A stretch of 64,000 nt of DNA from Trichopria drosophilae (lineage: Eukaryota; Arthropoda; Insecta; Hymenoptera; Diapriidae): positions 13,906,001 through 13,970,000 of the forward strand of contig CM059586.1 of assembly GCA_030407085.1 (NCBI GenBank). The letters are read 5' to 3'. A program made the position numbers and the translations under genes. Below the pieces are notes generated by a model, which was not told where the DNA came from, ran no database searches, and saw nothing but the letters and a program-made list of their open reading frames with translations. Positions 10,621-21,935 of this stretch are shown piece by piece (the first letter of the stretch is position 1; each line of letters opens with the position of its first letter).

Positions 10621-12662
10621 CCCATTAATGCCAAACTTGACCAAAATAAAATTTTGTACGAAAATGAAATTGGACGTTGATCTAAAATACGTTTCCTATT
10701 CGCTTAGTGCAAGACGCCAGCCACGCCGCCTGGTGGTGAATTTTGACAACTCGCATCTGCAATTTGTATGGAGAGTGATATGAGAAAGTGAAATATTTAG
10801 TTTTTTTTTAATTTTCAGCGGGTTTTCAAAAGCATTAGTACTTTGAGTATATTGTTTGAAATTGGGCCCAAATGTTGCACATTTTTGTTTGTAACAAAAT
10901 ATTATACTTTTTTAATTCGAATCAGTTTGAGTTGGACAAAACGAGGTTAAGGGGCTGAAATGAATACGATAATCGGAACTGGGTTTGAATCAATCACAAA
11001 CTCAATAAACTTTAAACCAGTAAGTATAGAAAAGGGACAAAAATTGGCTGTATATAGGATATGTAAGTTCGTGTAGAAGAAGTATTTGGAATATGTACAG
11101 AGCATAAATTAATTCGTTCCAGTGTAATTCGGCAAACGTCAGTGACTCTTCCACCGTACAAAGTTACATTGGAAATAAGAAAAATACCATGTTTATGTAT
11201 TAACTAAATTACTAATAATGGAAAATTGCAATATATACATAAATATAAATATATTTCAGCTGAATAATGAATTGTATTCTATACAATTTCGAACTCGGAG
11301 TAATCATTTTTTTTGCACAGTATAATAAAATGAACCCTTTCAAATGGTTCTTTAAACCATAAAACTTACTTGCAACACTTAACCCAGATCGAAATAAACT
11401 TTAAAATATCTCAAATTAACGAATAAATAAGAGCATTTTTACATTGACTTTAATGGAAAAGCTCTGACGTTGCAGATGCGACTTGTCAGAAATCTCCACG
11501 CTGAGCGCTGCCGTCGATTTCAATATCCCCTCCATCGCCATGCACGAAGCGAATAGGATTCGGGTTCGCTCTTTTCGAATCCAATGTCAGAATTAGGAAA
11601 AAAGCATTACTGATACCGATTTTTCACCATTTTGTCCAAAAAAATACTATTTTCACGTGTATATTTTTTTAAATATCTTAGATTTTGGATGGAAAGCATT
11701 CCAATGTGGTCATCGATACTTTTACTATAAATTTTTGCTTTTTAGTGATAATTCAAAATGGCGGTTATATACATGCTTCATTACGGCGAGGTAAGACAAT
11801 CTCGTGATAATTGTACTTATATTATATCATTTACATTTTTTAATATTTATTATTATAAAGTACTTTCATCCGACGTATTTTATTAGGTTTTCCAGTATTT
11901 CGCTCAAAACACAAATGACAAAAAGTGGAATTTAAAAATACCAAAAAATAGGAGGAAAAAATAACAGCATATACAAAGCTTCTACTATGCTGCATTTGTA
12001 AATATTTTTATGACCCTTGTGTCAAATAACATTTTACAAGAATAAAAACAACAACAAATAAAATTGTAAATTAAAAAAAAAATGTATCAAAAATAACAAA
12101 AATACTAAAAATACAAGAAAACACAAATAAATATAAAACAATATGAAATAAAAAAGAAGGTTATCCATAAACGTCCACTCCTCGCCGTGATAACCGGGCA
12201 ACGTTAAATTCATCTGCCGCAAAGGATCGTCTAATGTGACAGGGTATATAAGACTCCTTCGTCAATTTAATAAAAAACGTATTCAATCAATTACAAAAAT
12301 TATAAATAATATAAACAATAATCAAGTACAAAAAATATAAATTTTTGTGTAAATAAATCCGAATTGGGTGCAGTAGGGCTCAAAAAATATATTAGTCCCA
12401 AATTTGGGACTGTCATTCCAGAGATCATGCATGATAAATAAAACAACTTTTACCCTTGTGCATTTTTCACACGAAAATAGTATTTTTTTTTTAAATGGTG
12501 GAAAATCGGTATTAGTAGTGCTTTTTTCTGACATCGGATTCGAAAAGAGCCAACCCGAAACCCATAGGAAACGTAGTTTAGATCAACGTCCAACTCCATT
12601 TTCATAAAAAATTTTAAGGCTGGATTCAATGTAAAATTTTGGTCAAGTTGGACATTAATGGG
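10621..12662. mobile_element. piggyBac-like non-autonomous element (TTAA target, long inverted repeats)
   Basis: The left end is TTAA (10617-10620) followed by CCCATTAATGCCAAACTTGA. The right end is the complement of CCCATTAATGTCCAACTTGA and abuts TTAT (12663-12666), one base from TTAA. TTAA target duplication with CCC-starting termini is the hallmark of piggyBac-superfamily elements. The inverted arms continue inward: GGACGTTGATCTAAA and CGTTTCCTAT on the left pair with 12540-12590 on the right, and 11554-11665 pairs with 12460-12570. No transposase frame is present. The left arm is split by a second element (10699-11553). Confidence 0.8.
10699..11553. mobile_element. Nested mariner/Tc1-like miniature element (TA target)
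   Basis: Termini are TTCGCTTAGTGCA and its near-perfect inverted partner TGCACGAAGCGAA, flanked by TA on both sides (10697-10698 and 11554-11555). A second inverted block GACAACTCGCATCTGCAA / TTGCAGATGCGACTTGTC supports the pairing. Removing the segment with one TA rejoins CGTTTCCTA to GGATTCGGGTTCGCTC, which matches the uninterrupted opposite arm of the host element. No transposase frame; 855 bp. Confidence 0.8.
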
Positions 12663-12770
12663 TTATGGACCAAATAGACAATTTTTAGTGGTCGACTTCA
12701 AGGGGCGTATTTAATATGAAACTTGATTTTTAAAAAATCGGAACCAATTACATCTTATGTAAAATTGATC
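12663..12770. other. Short spacer between inverted-repeat elements
   Basis: About 100 bp between the piggyBac-like element and the next palindrome; nothing recognised. Confidence 0.4.
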
Positions 12771-13040
12771 GATCTTTTCGAATTTGCCGTTAAAAAATCA
12801 ATGGAGCCCATTCCAAAAAAGTTATGCTTGGTTTTTGAATAAAAAATTTGATTTTTTCACTGACAAATATTATTTAAACGGCATTTTCATATCGGAAATG
12901 GTTAAGGTGATCATTGATGTATGGAAATATCGCATCCACGAACCTTTAATTTGAAATGTGCATGATAGCATTTTCAAAATAAAGTTGGAAACTTCGAAAA
13001 TGGCGGCTAAAACACGAAAATATCAGCGAAAAGCTCCGAA

Positions 13041-13270
13041 ATTATTTATTCGAAAATGATAGACTTTCAGAAGAAATGTTATTCAACAAAGAGTTCTTAG
13101 AATTAATCAAAGAATACGCTCAAATTTTTTCCGAATGTTTTCAAAATCGCAAAATTTTGAAAAGATAAAAAAAATCATACAAAAATTCGAAAAAAATATC
13201 GAGGTGTTCTTTGAGTAATTCTAAGACCTTTTTGTTCGGCAACATATTTTGCGAAAGTCTATCATTTCCA
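13041..13270. repeat. Hairpin module, copy 1
   Basis: ATAGACTTTCAGAAGAAATG ... GAGTTCTTAGAATTAATCAA near the start pairs with TTGAGTAATTCTAAGAC...TTTTTGTTC and GCGAAAGTCTAT at the end. The two halves form a stem of roughly 80-100 bp with mismatches around an A-rich loop. Confidence 0.7.
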
Positions 13271-13329
13271 AATGAAAAATGTCTAAACTTTTTAAAACAT
13301 AGGGAAATAAAAATTTTTTATTTAAAAAT

Positions 13330-13548
13330 TATAGACTGTTGGAAAAAATGTGCCAGAATAAAAAGTTCTTAAAATTGTTCAAAGAATACTTTGAAATTTT
13401 TTCAGAATTTTTCATGACTCTTTTTAATTTTTCAAAATTTGGCGATTTTGAAAATTAAGAAAAGGGGGCAAAATATTCTGAAAAAATTTCACCGGTCAAG
13501 TCCAAGAACTTTTTGTTCAGTGACATTTTTTCCGAAAGTCTATCATTT
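13330..13548. repeat. Hairpin module, copy 2
   Basis: ATAGACTGTTGGAAAAAATG and AAAAAGTTCTTAAAATTGTT pair with AAGAACTTTTTGTTCAGTGA and CCGAAAGTCTAT. Same architecture as copy 1, in tandem with it. Confidence 0.7.
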
Positions 13549-13774
13549 TCTACTGAAAAGTTCGGAGCTTTTCGTTGATATTTTCGTGTTTTAGCTGTCA
13601 TTTTGGAAGTTTACAACTTTATTTTGAAAATGCTATCATGCACATCCGTTTCCGATATGAGATTGCCGATTAAATAATATTTGTCAGTGAAAAAATCTGA
13701 TTTTTTTGTAAAAACGAAGCTTAACTTTTTCGGAAGGGGCTGGATTGATTTTTTAACGGCAGATTCGGAAAGTT

Positions 13775-14369
13775 CTTTTTATTATAATAAACTAAATTCT
13801 TGGAATTCGTAATATTAAAAAAAACATTACTTTCATATTCCATTGTTATAAAAAACTGAGAATCGGTAAATAAAATAAGTAAAATATGCAATGCCGAAAC
13901 ATTTCTTCTAATCATCTAATAAACAAAATAGAAATGCGTTTCCATAACGAGAGCAAAATAGAACCGCGAGAGTCGTAAATGCTCCTACCGGCGCGTCGTC
14001 CGAACTACTTGGGCTTGATTCACACTTATAAATTCATTCTTTCCTCAAGAGTAACATTTTGAGATTTCTTAAAAGAGCGTAAATATTAACTCTGTTTAGG
14101 TTCGATTTTTATGTTACTTACTAGATTAAATTACTTACTAGAGTGATTTTGACCATACTTTATTAGAGTAATTTTCTTAGTCACTTATTAAAAAGTGAAA
14201 TTCTGACATCAATAAATTTAGACATTAGTTTATCCTAATTACTATACTTTTAAATGTTAAAATTGAAATTGAAATTTGGAATTAAAAACCTGTTTATTTG
14301 TGAGGTTACATAATCTAAATCAATTGCAGTTGAACTACAGTTCTTCTATAAGAACTTTTTGGATGTACT
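13775..14369. other. No gene recognised
   Basis: AT-rich sequence with several TTACTAGA/TTAGAGTAA-like words around 14100-14200 and a small CpG patch near 13960-14010. No family recognised. Confidence 0.4.
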
Positions 14370-14765
14370 AATGAGGAATCCGAAGTGAAAGTTTTAAATT
14401 CAAAATGGCTGACTTAATATGGTGAAGAAGAATTCATTAATTTTGTAAATAATTAAGTGACATATACGAATATCGATTATAAATCTGTGCGTAAAGTTCA
14501 AACCAAAAATGTCAAAAACATGTATGTTGTCACTTTACGCACACGGTGTCAAAAAAATATTTTCATATACATGGCTAGGTTTTTCGTATTTTGAATTTTG
14601 ATCTACATTTCACAATCAGAAACGTTGAAAACATACAAATACTAATTTTACTTTATGTCCAGAAAGTACTGTCAAAATTAATCAATTCATTTCCGCCATA
14701 TTGGGTCCGGCATTTCGCATTTCGAAATTCTGCCTTTAGATTCGTCATCAACATATCCAAACAAC
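14370..14765. repeat. Inverted pair of GGCGG-family repeats with an inner hairpin
   Basis: A forward copy (about 14372-14430: GAGGAATCCGAAGTGAAAG, then AAAATGGCTGACTTAATATG) faces a reverse copy (about 14693-14762: CCGCCATATTGGGTCCGGCA, then TTAGATTCGTCATCAACAT). Between them is a perfect 12 bp inverted repeat, TGTGCGTAAAGT (14486-14497) and its complement (14532-14543). Confidence 0.6.
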
Positions 14766-16427
14766 GAAAAATGTGAGCCGTGTTTTGGGATACAATCAAA
14801 ATTTGAAATCGATTCACTTGTAAGAAAAAGGTTATTATGTGACATGTTTTTCCGTGCAGTTTTTCTAAAATTTCTAAAAATCATTATTCTTTGGCAAACA
14901 ATATTTATGATAAATGTACATACTGTACATATTATGCATAGAAAAGTTGTTTTCAAAAACAATAAACTAATTCTTAACTTTATCTGCAATCAGAAAACGG
15001 CTATGGAGCGACGACAGATATACGTTCATCGATATAACCTTTTCTTATGCTCATGTAAATTTCATAGGCCTGCCTATACGAGAATGGCCAATTTCTTAAC
15101 GGCATGCAGAAGGTTACGAAATGATTTCTTCCGTTTTCTACTACATTCACGCGATTGTGAGAATAGGCGATGTTAACGTGAAATTATTGCTACATTATAG
15201 TTTCATCCGCATTTCGTAAAAGAGTCAGATTTGAATTTCAAGAGTTCGTATTGTAAAATTTCGCACTTCCCTATCTGCGCGCATACTATATAGGACCGTC
15301 TTAAAGTAAAGGAAGGCAACGAATACTCGCCGGACCAGTCCTCCATCTTGATCTTCTGAGAAATCTCGTCGTGGTACATGCGAATCTTTAGGCGGCTGGT
15401 AGTCAAGGAATTACTAACACATTATTTACATACCTGAAGAATGTCAACTGACAGTCATTCTTCAGAGTCGTAATGTTATTAACTTTTGCTAATGTTTGCG
15501 GGTGAGTATTGTTAAACATTTTTTTCCGAATTTCCAGAAAACGTAAATGAAGTTTTTTTACTGTGACTGCTTCAACAACATTTTGTTATATTTTAATAAT
15601 TTTCTGAATCGATAACAAAAAAAAATTTAGTTACATGATACAAAAATTCTGTATCAGTTTAGTAATTTTTAGTCACCGTATCAGAAAAGTATAAGAAAAT
15701 ATTCAGATTACACGTTTTATACGCTACTTATAATCGAATGAAAATCCTACTTCTACAACGGGAAGCACGGACGCTAAAGTGTAGAGCGACTAGTGTCATC
15801 CGCACCTGGCGGCTATAAACCAAACTAATATCACCTTAGTTAACTGATTCATTTTCAGATTTCTGTTACAGTTTCGTAATATTCTGGTAATGTTAGATAA
15901 TGTTTCTTTCTGTTACAGAATTAAGTAAAATTCGGTTACTTTGGTAACTCAATGTATCCGAATTTGGCGAACATTTCTAACAGTGTAGGAAATACATTTT
16001 CGATAAAATTTCATTCAAATAATTTGTCATGTACACATTTTTATGATATTTCAACATTTTTATTGAAGTACATGGAAAAAATAGTTAGTTAGCACAACGT
16101 GAGATGTTGATGGTCTAGCTACAAAAGTAGTAAACATACGCTTACTACTTTTTCTAGGGAACGTTACCATTTTAGGTTAGTTTTTACCACTTTTCTGTGT
16201 AAGAACAACTATGTTTGTTCTTATCGATTTGTAATTTATTATCATTCACGTTTTGTAGCTGATTTCTTATTTTACAAGATATAAATGCTACTAATATTTA
16301 TCACGATTAATTATTGCAAACTGTGTTGGTTGCACGTATTCACTACAGTATAATTACTATAATGAAGGCATGCAGAAAATCATGCATAATAATCGAATCC
16401 ACGAGAAATAAGATACCCTGGAATTAA
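14766..16427. other. No gene recognised; small perfect hairpin
   Basis: A perfect 10 bp stem CTGAAGAATG / CATTCTTCAG (15434-15443 and 15456-15465) closes a 12-base loop. The 110-residue plus frame at 14844-15176 has no known motif. GCACCTGGCGGC near 15805 resembles short GC words at 10719 and 50170. Otherwise featureless. Confidence 0.4.
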
Positions 16428-17314
16428 CCCATTAACGACCACGGGGACACTTTTTTCACCAGGTTTTCCGAACTCTCTGGATAAATTTGGGCCTCAAAAA
16501 TGTTTGAACTGATGAAATTGATAGATTTTTCATCGATCTTTCCAATGACGATATCAGCAATTAGAAGAAAGAAAAATTATTACTAAAAAATGTGTAAAAT
16601 ATACCAAAATATTTTTCTTTTTTTTTTAATGTGGATTTTGTATCAACTGTCCGTTATGGAATCATCTTGAAACCAATTTAGGTGGTGGAGGGAATGTCTG
16701 AACCTCAGCAAAATTGTATTTGGAAAGTGAATTTTGTTACTGAATGATCCAGAATGTCGTCTGAAATGCGAATTTTCGCACATTATGTTTAGATAATTAC
16801 AAAAAAGGTTTAGAATTGATCAAATTTGTTTTTATTTTTTTTTATTTTCCTCGAAAACTAGCAACTTTCAGAAAACATTGAATTCAATATAAAGAAGTTC
16901 GAATTGGTCAAAGAATGCATTAAATTATTTATTTAATTTTTTAAATTTATGAAAAAATTTAAGACTTAAAATGTTCAAAATTGTCGAAAAATGATTCTAC
17001 AAAAATTCTATTGCTGTCTTCGATGAATTAGCCTTTTTCATAATTATAATTTTCTTGGAAAAGCTTATAGTTTTTTTAGTTAAAACCCCCTAAACACAAG
17101 GAGCGAAAATTCTCGGTTATAGGTGACAAAACTAACTTTCCAAATACATTTTTCTGAAGTTCCGACATTCCCTCCACCATCTAAATTGGTTTCAAGATGA
17201 TTCCATAACGGACAGTTGTGACAAAATCCAATTTAAACAAAAAAACATTTCATTGTATTTTATACTTCAGTTCATTTTTGAGTGATAATGAAATAATAAT
17301 AATAACTGAAAGGG
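16428..17314. repeat. Foldback element, probably TTAA-type
   Basis: TTAACCCATTAACGACC at 16424-16440 looks like the piggyBac-like terminus at 10617. The candidate right end AAAGGGTTGG (17310-17319) is a decayed match only. Strong inverted arms lie inside: about 16590-16800 pairs with about 17100-17270, including AACTGTCCGTTATGGAATCA, TTGAAACCAATTTAG and TGGTGGAGGGAATGT on the left and their complements on the right. The centre (16850-17073) is another copy of the hairpin module. Confidence 0.65.
16850..17073. repeat. Hairpin module, copy 3 (diverged)
   Basis: CGAAAACTAGCAACTTTCAG and TTCGAATTGGTCAAAGAATG on the left pair loosely with GATGAATTAGCCTTTTTCAT and GGAAAAGCTTATAGTTTT on the right. 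It sits at the centre of the foldback. Confidence 0.5.
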
Positions 17315-18239
17315 TTGGAAGCAAGTTTTACAAAATTTCAATAGTTAGTGGAACTATTTTATTAATCATTATTACTACTTACTACTTTTATTAATAATTT
17401 TTCGTGTACAAGTAGACTTGAAAATAATCATCTTATAACGAAATTTAAAAGCAATAAGAGCACAGTTCTATTTTGATATAAAAACTACGATTCCAAGATC
17501 TAGAAGTACGTCCTTGAGATATACCTTTTTCTAGATGGAATAATAGAGCTGAAACTTAAAAAAGAAAAGAATGCCACGTCCCTTGTCTATAGTAAATTCC
17601 ATGATACATAAATGAATTAAATTATACGTTATGCTCTATATCTTGTCTCAACTAAAATATATGCATATCTCAAAATGTGAAATATGTAGCATATAAGACC
17701 GCTCGTTACAATGCGTTATTATAATATCACTGTTAATACAACGATTATTTCTTGCACATTGTGACCCTTGTAGTACGTAATAAATGACGAGCTCTGCAGG
17801 GATGTAGAGTGGTCTTTCGGTTGTGTAAATACCCTCACAAATCCTGTCGGGTTCGTTTCCCATTGCGAGAACCCATTTTCAACCCTTTATCCAGGAGTGT
17901 GACCCCTTTGCTTTTCAAAGTTCTCTTTCGTGAGATATTTGATGTTATTTGGTGTCAACTTGAACCCTTCCAGAGAATACTTATTAAGGTATCAAATCGT
18001 GGCTTGACGTGGTCGCATGTAAATCTCAACTGGAAACAAGATTTTTCAACAAAAAAAATCTAGAATTTTAAAATGTAAGTTTTTTAGGCTATTAAAGAAT
18101 ATTGCTTATAGAATGGATATCTCGAGTGTTTTTTACTACCGGGCATCATCAACGTTCCCTCTCCTTCTCTACCCCCTCCCAGAGAGATTTAAAAGCATTT
18201 GAAACAACAAAATGCATATAATAATAAAGAAGCGAATTA
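17315..18239. other. No gene recognised
   Basis: AT-rich DNA. Two overlapping opposite-strand frames at 17648-18063 show no domain. A C/T-rich stretch (about 18145-18185) is the only compositional feature. Confidence 0.4.
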
Positions 18240-18320
18240 ATATTATTGGCGAACTACGGCCGCCATAGTATGCGTCGCGCAGCTACTACGCGCAGCACGT
18301 CGGCCATCTTGACTAAATGT
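18240..18320 (-). promoter_or_regulatory. Small CpG cluster with YY1/Pho-type motif
   Basis: A CpG-dense 70 bp segment ends in GTCGGCCATCTTG; on the minus strand it reads CAAGATGGCCGAC, the classic YY1/Pho core AAGATGGC (18303-18311). Nearly the same word occurs at 61203. No transcript evidence. Confidence 0.25.
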
Positions 18321-19789
18321 TTTAACTATCCACCGTTCGGTTGACTCAATAATCAAATTGGTTAGTATCAATAATCAGAATTCCTGTGTCAACAAGCGAT
18401 TGTTTTTGAGTACGCAGAAATAGAAGAACCGATATTTATATCTGTATCCTGGAATTATTTCTTTTCTGTGTAATTAATTTGTGGAACGTTATTATTGTGA
18501 AACGTTTCTTTTTATTCTCATGAATTACGAAAGTTACTTAAAGTATTAGTCGAATCCCATTAATAATAGTTAGTTAGTATATCACAACAACGTTTAATCA
18601 ACTCGTGCAGACAATCGCATTTTTAAATGATTTGTAATCCTTATGTATTTACGTATTCTATGAAGAGTTTAGTTTCCTACTTCATCGTTTATCGGGGTTT
18701 ATAATCTGCATGTCTACTAACGAGAAAGACTGGTAAGTATATGATACAAGTGCGCCGCCATGCGGTGGACGTTTGATTCATGTACATTTCATGCCTTCCA
18801 TTGTAAACTGAACCTATGATCTCTGACACCCTGGCGTGGACTGTGGGCAAATACTTTGGTTCAAAATGGCCATACTCAGTGTGTCATGCCTTATGTTATG
18901 AACGGTTTATAATCTTATTTTTAGGCTAAACTCACTTTACCAGCAAACAGGACACGATGTACTGAAAAAATCCGCCAGTTATTTTTTATTATGTAAAAAT
19001 CAGTAGACTGCGTGACATTTTGAAATGAAAACTAATCTCAAATCTCTGTTTGTAATCACTCAGGTATTAGTAATAATCGAAGTATTAGTATTGATTATTC
19101 TTTTCCGTTTCCAAGAAAATTGTGAACCGACAGGGGTCCGTACATCCTAAAGCTCTTACCCCAGACACCCGTTGTGATACTAACCTAACAAGACCGTCAG
19201 ATGGACTAATTAGTGAACATCAATTTTGCCTAGTACAAATCGTTCCATTGCGCTATTTGCCACAAGTTTCTATGAAAACTCTATTTTGAACTTTTTATGG
19301 AATCTTTGTAATATAGTGCAGTTTCTAAAGTCTGTGGAAGATAAGAATTCTTTAACACATGTCTCTTCTTAGTCGAGACAACATCTACATACATTGGTAG
19401 TTACCAAACCCATCCTGGATTACAAGAATGAGTGTCGAAACTGTCCATGACCTGTTGATATTGTTTTAAGGTCGGAAGATTGCGTCAGCAGTTCATCTAA
19501 TCGTTACGGTTTGTATACCAAATTATTGTGCTCACAGGGCTGTAGAGTATAATTATGGACCTAGAAGATGAGCGTTGGAATCATTTTTTTAATTCTTTTA
19601 TACCGGGAACAGAATTACAGCCATTAAGGATCTAGTTTTTAAGGGTTGCTTACGATTTCGCTATGGCAAATAATGATTTGGTCCAAGTAAATTGTACCAT
19701 GCGAAAGGTCTAATATATAGGTTTTCTCTCCCTGATGAAAAGCAGTCGGGAAATGTTCATTGGGATGACAGAAAGATATTTCGACAAGT
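18321..19789. other. No gene recognised
   Basis: Mixed-composition DNA without long frames. GCGCCGCCATGCGGTGG lies at 18752-18768 and repeats a word from position 179. Confidence 0.4.
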
Positions 19790-20300
19790 TCATAACGGGC
19801 ATGAAGTACGCCCGGAATGTAGATTCCGCGACGACATAAAATACTGGGTCGAAAACGAATGAACGATAATGCCGGATCTGGCGTTACGCACCGATGCAGG
19901 AGAAAAGTTCATTTCGCGTTAGATCCCCATCGTCCACCCAAACCGTCCACAGATAGTAGCCAGGATACACGACGTGATCCAGAAACCATGACGCATGGGG
20001 TCGATCTTCCCGGGTCCAGGATCCCGACGGTAGCCAACGGAGGGTGGCAGGGCGCTAAATCAGTCGGCGCCGAGCTCTGGGGAAAGGGGTGAACTGCCGT
20101 CATTCTACCTACAGCCATCCCGATCGTCACTCCATTACACGAACTACGTCCCAATACAAGGGGGAATTCGATATATGGGGAGTGTCCGAACAAAAAATGG
20201 CCAGCAGCTTCCTACCCTGTAGGTCTCTTTCACGCAAACAAGAGTTCGAACTTGGAGGGGATATATTCGAATTTTCTATTTTGCATTCGACTTTCTTCGA
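19790..20300. promoter_or_regulatory. CpG-rich block
   Basis: A GC-rich island with open frames on both strands (19859-20092 plus, 19909-20193 minus). Neither frame has recognisable domains and each excludes the other. It could be a non-coding regulatory block or part of an exon. Confidence 0.25.
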
Positions 20301-20746
20301 AGCGTAATTCTACCACCGCGAGGGTCAGTCTCTGGGGCTTGAAGTAATTTATCACTACCGACTTGGGAATGCTTTGAATTTCACTACTATTATCTACAAT
20401 GTATATTTTGCAATTTATTCCAATGGGAATTTTTACGTAACTGGACTTTAGGGGGGTATAAAGTAATTTTTTATCGACGTTTTAAGGAAAGCCATTTTCT
20501 ACCAGTCGCTTTCGATCTGAGATGAAATTTTGAATCTCAAGGAGTAACCATAGATTCTGAGATAACAAGATTTGTTGTAAGAATACTAGATTGGTTGTGG
20601 AAATGTGACATTTCCAATTGTTCACCTTAATTTTCAAATCCTAAGGATGATAATAATGTCTTAATCGAGGGGTACCTAGTCTAGTAGAGTATATTAATCT
20701 TCTATTCCTTATTACTAGTAATCATACTTCGTAAGATAACAGAATT
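20301..20746. other. No gene recognised
   Basis: Nothing supported in this stretch. Confidence 0.4.
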
Positions 20747-20827
20747 ACGAGCTTAGTGCAGTGGTTAAGGCGTCAACGTGGTAAGCAAGAGATCCAGGCT
20801 CGATCACCCCGAGGGGCTAGTTTTTTT
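20747..20827 (+). tRNA. tRNA-like unit, probably tRNA-derived SINE head
   Basis: TTAGTGCAGTGG (20754-20765) fits the A box / D-arm and GGCTCGATCACC (20799-20810) fits the B box / T-arm with a mismatch. The spacing of about 45 bases is tRNA-like, and a run of seven T (20821-20827) directly follows. Acceptor pairing of ACGAGCTT with GGGGCTAGT is imperfect. The anticodon cannot be assigned reliably. Imperfect stems favour a SINE or tRNA pseudogene over a working tRNA. Confidence 0.55.
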
Positions 20828-21060
20828 CTTATTTCAGTATTATTTATATGCTAATCTCTAAATAATATCATTAGAAACATTAGGTAATGTTCAACACACA
20901 TATTGTCAGGCAAGAAATAACTAATGGCACTTTACTAACGTAAGGTCGTTGTTCACTCCTTTGCATTATTAAACAAAAATTTACTAAAAATTCACAAGGG
21001 CCAGAGATCCAAGGTCAAATTTCAGATCCAACACTCTTTGACTACTCGAAAATCCAAACT
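20828..21060. other. Spacer
   Basis: Nothing recognised. Confidence 0.35.
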
Positions 21061-21560
21061 TTCAAGACAATAGTAATCTATTTTTTCGAAAACTGCCAGC
21101 TTTTCATCAACAAAAGAATGAAAACTTCCTAGAATTAATCGAAAAATATAATATTTTTTCATATTTTTTGTATGATGTATTTATTAAATAATTTTGCATT
21201 TAATTTTTCTTCAAAATTAAAAAAAAATGTGAAAGAAATTTTGTAAAAATTCTGGTATATTTCGTTTATAAATTCTAAGGAATTTTCGTTCTTATCAATT
21301 TTTACCAAAAGTTGATAGTTTTAGACAAAAAAAATCTCAAAAAATCAACTGCTGGAAAAAACTGCTAAGGAGAAAATATACAAGACTAAATATAGCTTAG
21401 AATTTATCACGGAATATACTATAATTTTTATACAAAATCAGTGTACAAAATTTATCAAAATATCGTTAACAAAATCTGAAAAAAATTACATTGTATTTCT
21501 CGATGAATTCCAAGAACTTTTCATTATTATTATTTTTTTGGAAGAGCTCACACTTTTCGA
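21060..21560. repeat. Two tandem diverged hairpin modules, copies 4 and 5
   Basis: Copy 4 (about 21085-21325): CTTCCTAGAATTAATCGAAA on the left pairs with CGTTTATAAATTCTAAGGAA and the AAAAGTTGATAGTTTT end. Copy 5 (about 21345-21560): ATATAGCTTAGAATTTATC pairs with GATGAATTCCAAGAACTTTT. Both match the module at 13041-13548 in order and spacing. Confidence 0.5.
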
Positions 21561-21935
21561 GTTACAAGTTCAGAAATTTATCAAATAAATTTTTATTGCG
21601 GATGCCATTTTTGAGGGCGTTAAAATGAAGGTGCGCAAAAGAGTAAATTTCTTTTTAAAGTCTAGTATTCCGTGTACTATCGTACATAGTTTTAATCGAA
21701 TTCCAATGTCATAACGGTTCGAACAAATTAGTAAGAATACAAATTTCAACATTTTTGGCTTTTTTTCAATTTTGGCGCCATATTGGATTTTCTGTTGGCT
21801 AAAATTCAACTTTTACCTCGGAAAGTTGAAAAGTGACTTAAAAATTATTACAAACAGTGTATGACGGGTATACACGTCATGGACCGTTTAGGAGAATGGA
21901 TTAACGTATCTTTGGTACATCGTCTACTAATGGGT
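21561..21935. other. Diverged repeat flank
   Basis: Includes one reverse GGCGG-family fragment (GGCGCCATATTGGATTTTC near 21774-21792). The minus frame at 21570-21809 spans this fragment and is not a gene. Confidence 0.4.

Larger units (their letters stand above)
12771..13774. repeat. Long inverted repeat (~1 kb) with two inner hairpins
   Basis: Left arm 12771 to about 13080 and right arm about 13500-13774 are complementary. They share TTGCCGTTAAAAAATCAAT, TTTTTTCACTGACAAATATT and GTGCATGATAGCATTTTC, and the left arm has about 60 extra bases near 12900-12960. Inside are two further hairpins (13041-13270 and 13330-13548). The arm includes AAAATGGCGGCTAAAACACG, which links it to the GGCGG family. 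No coding region. Confidence 0.8.
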
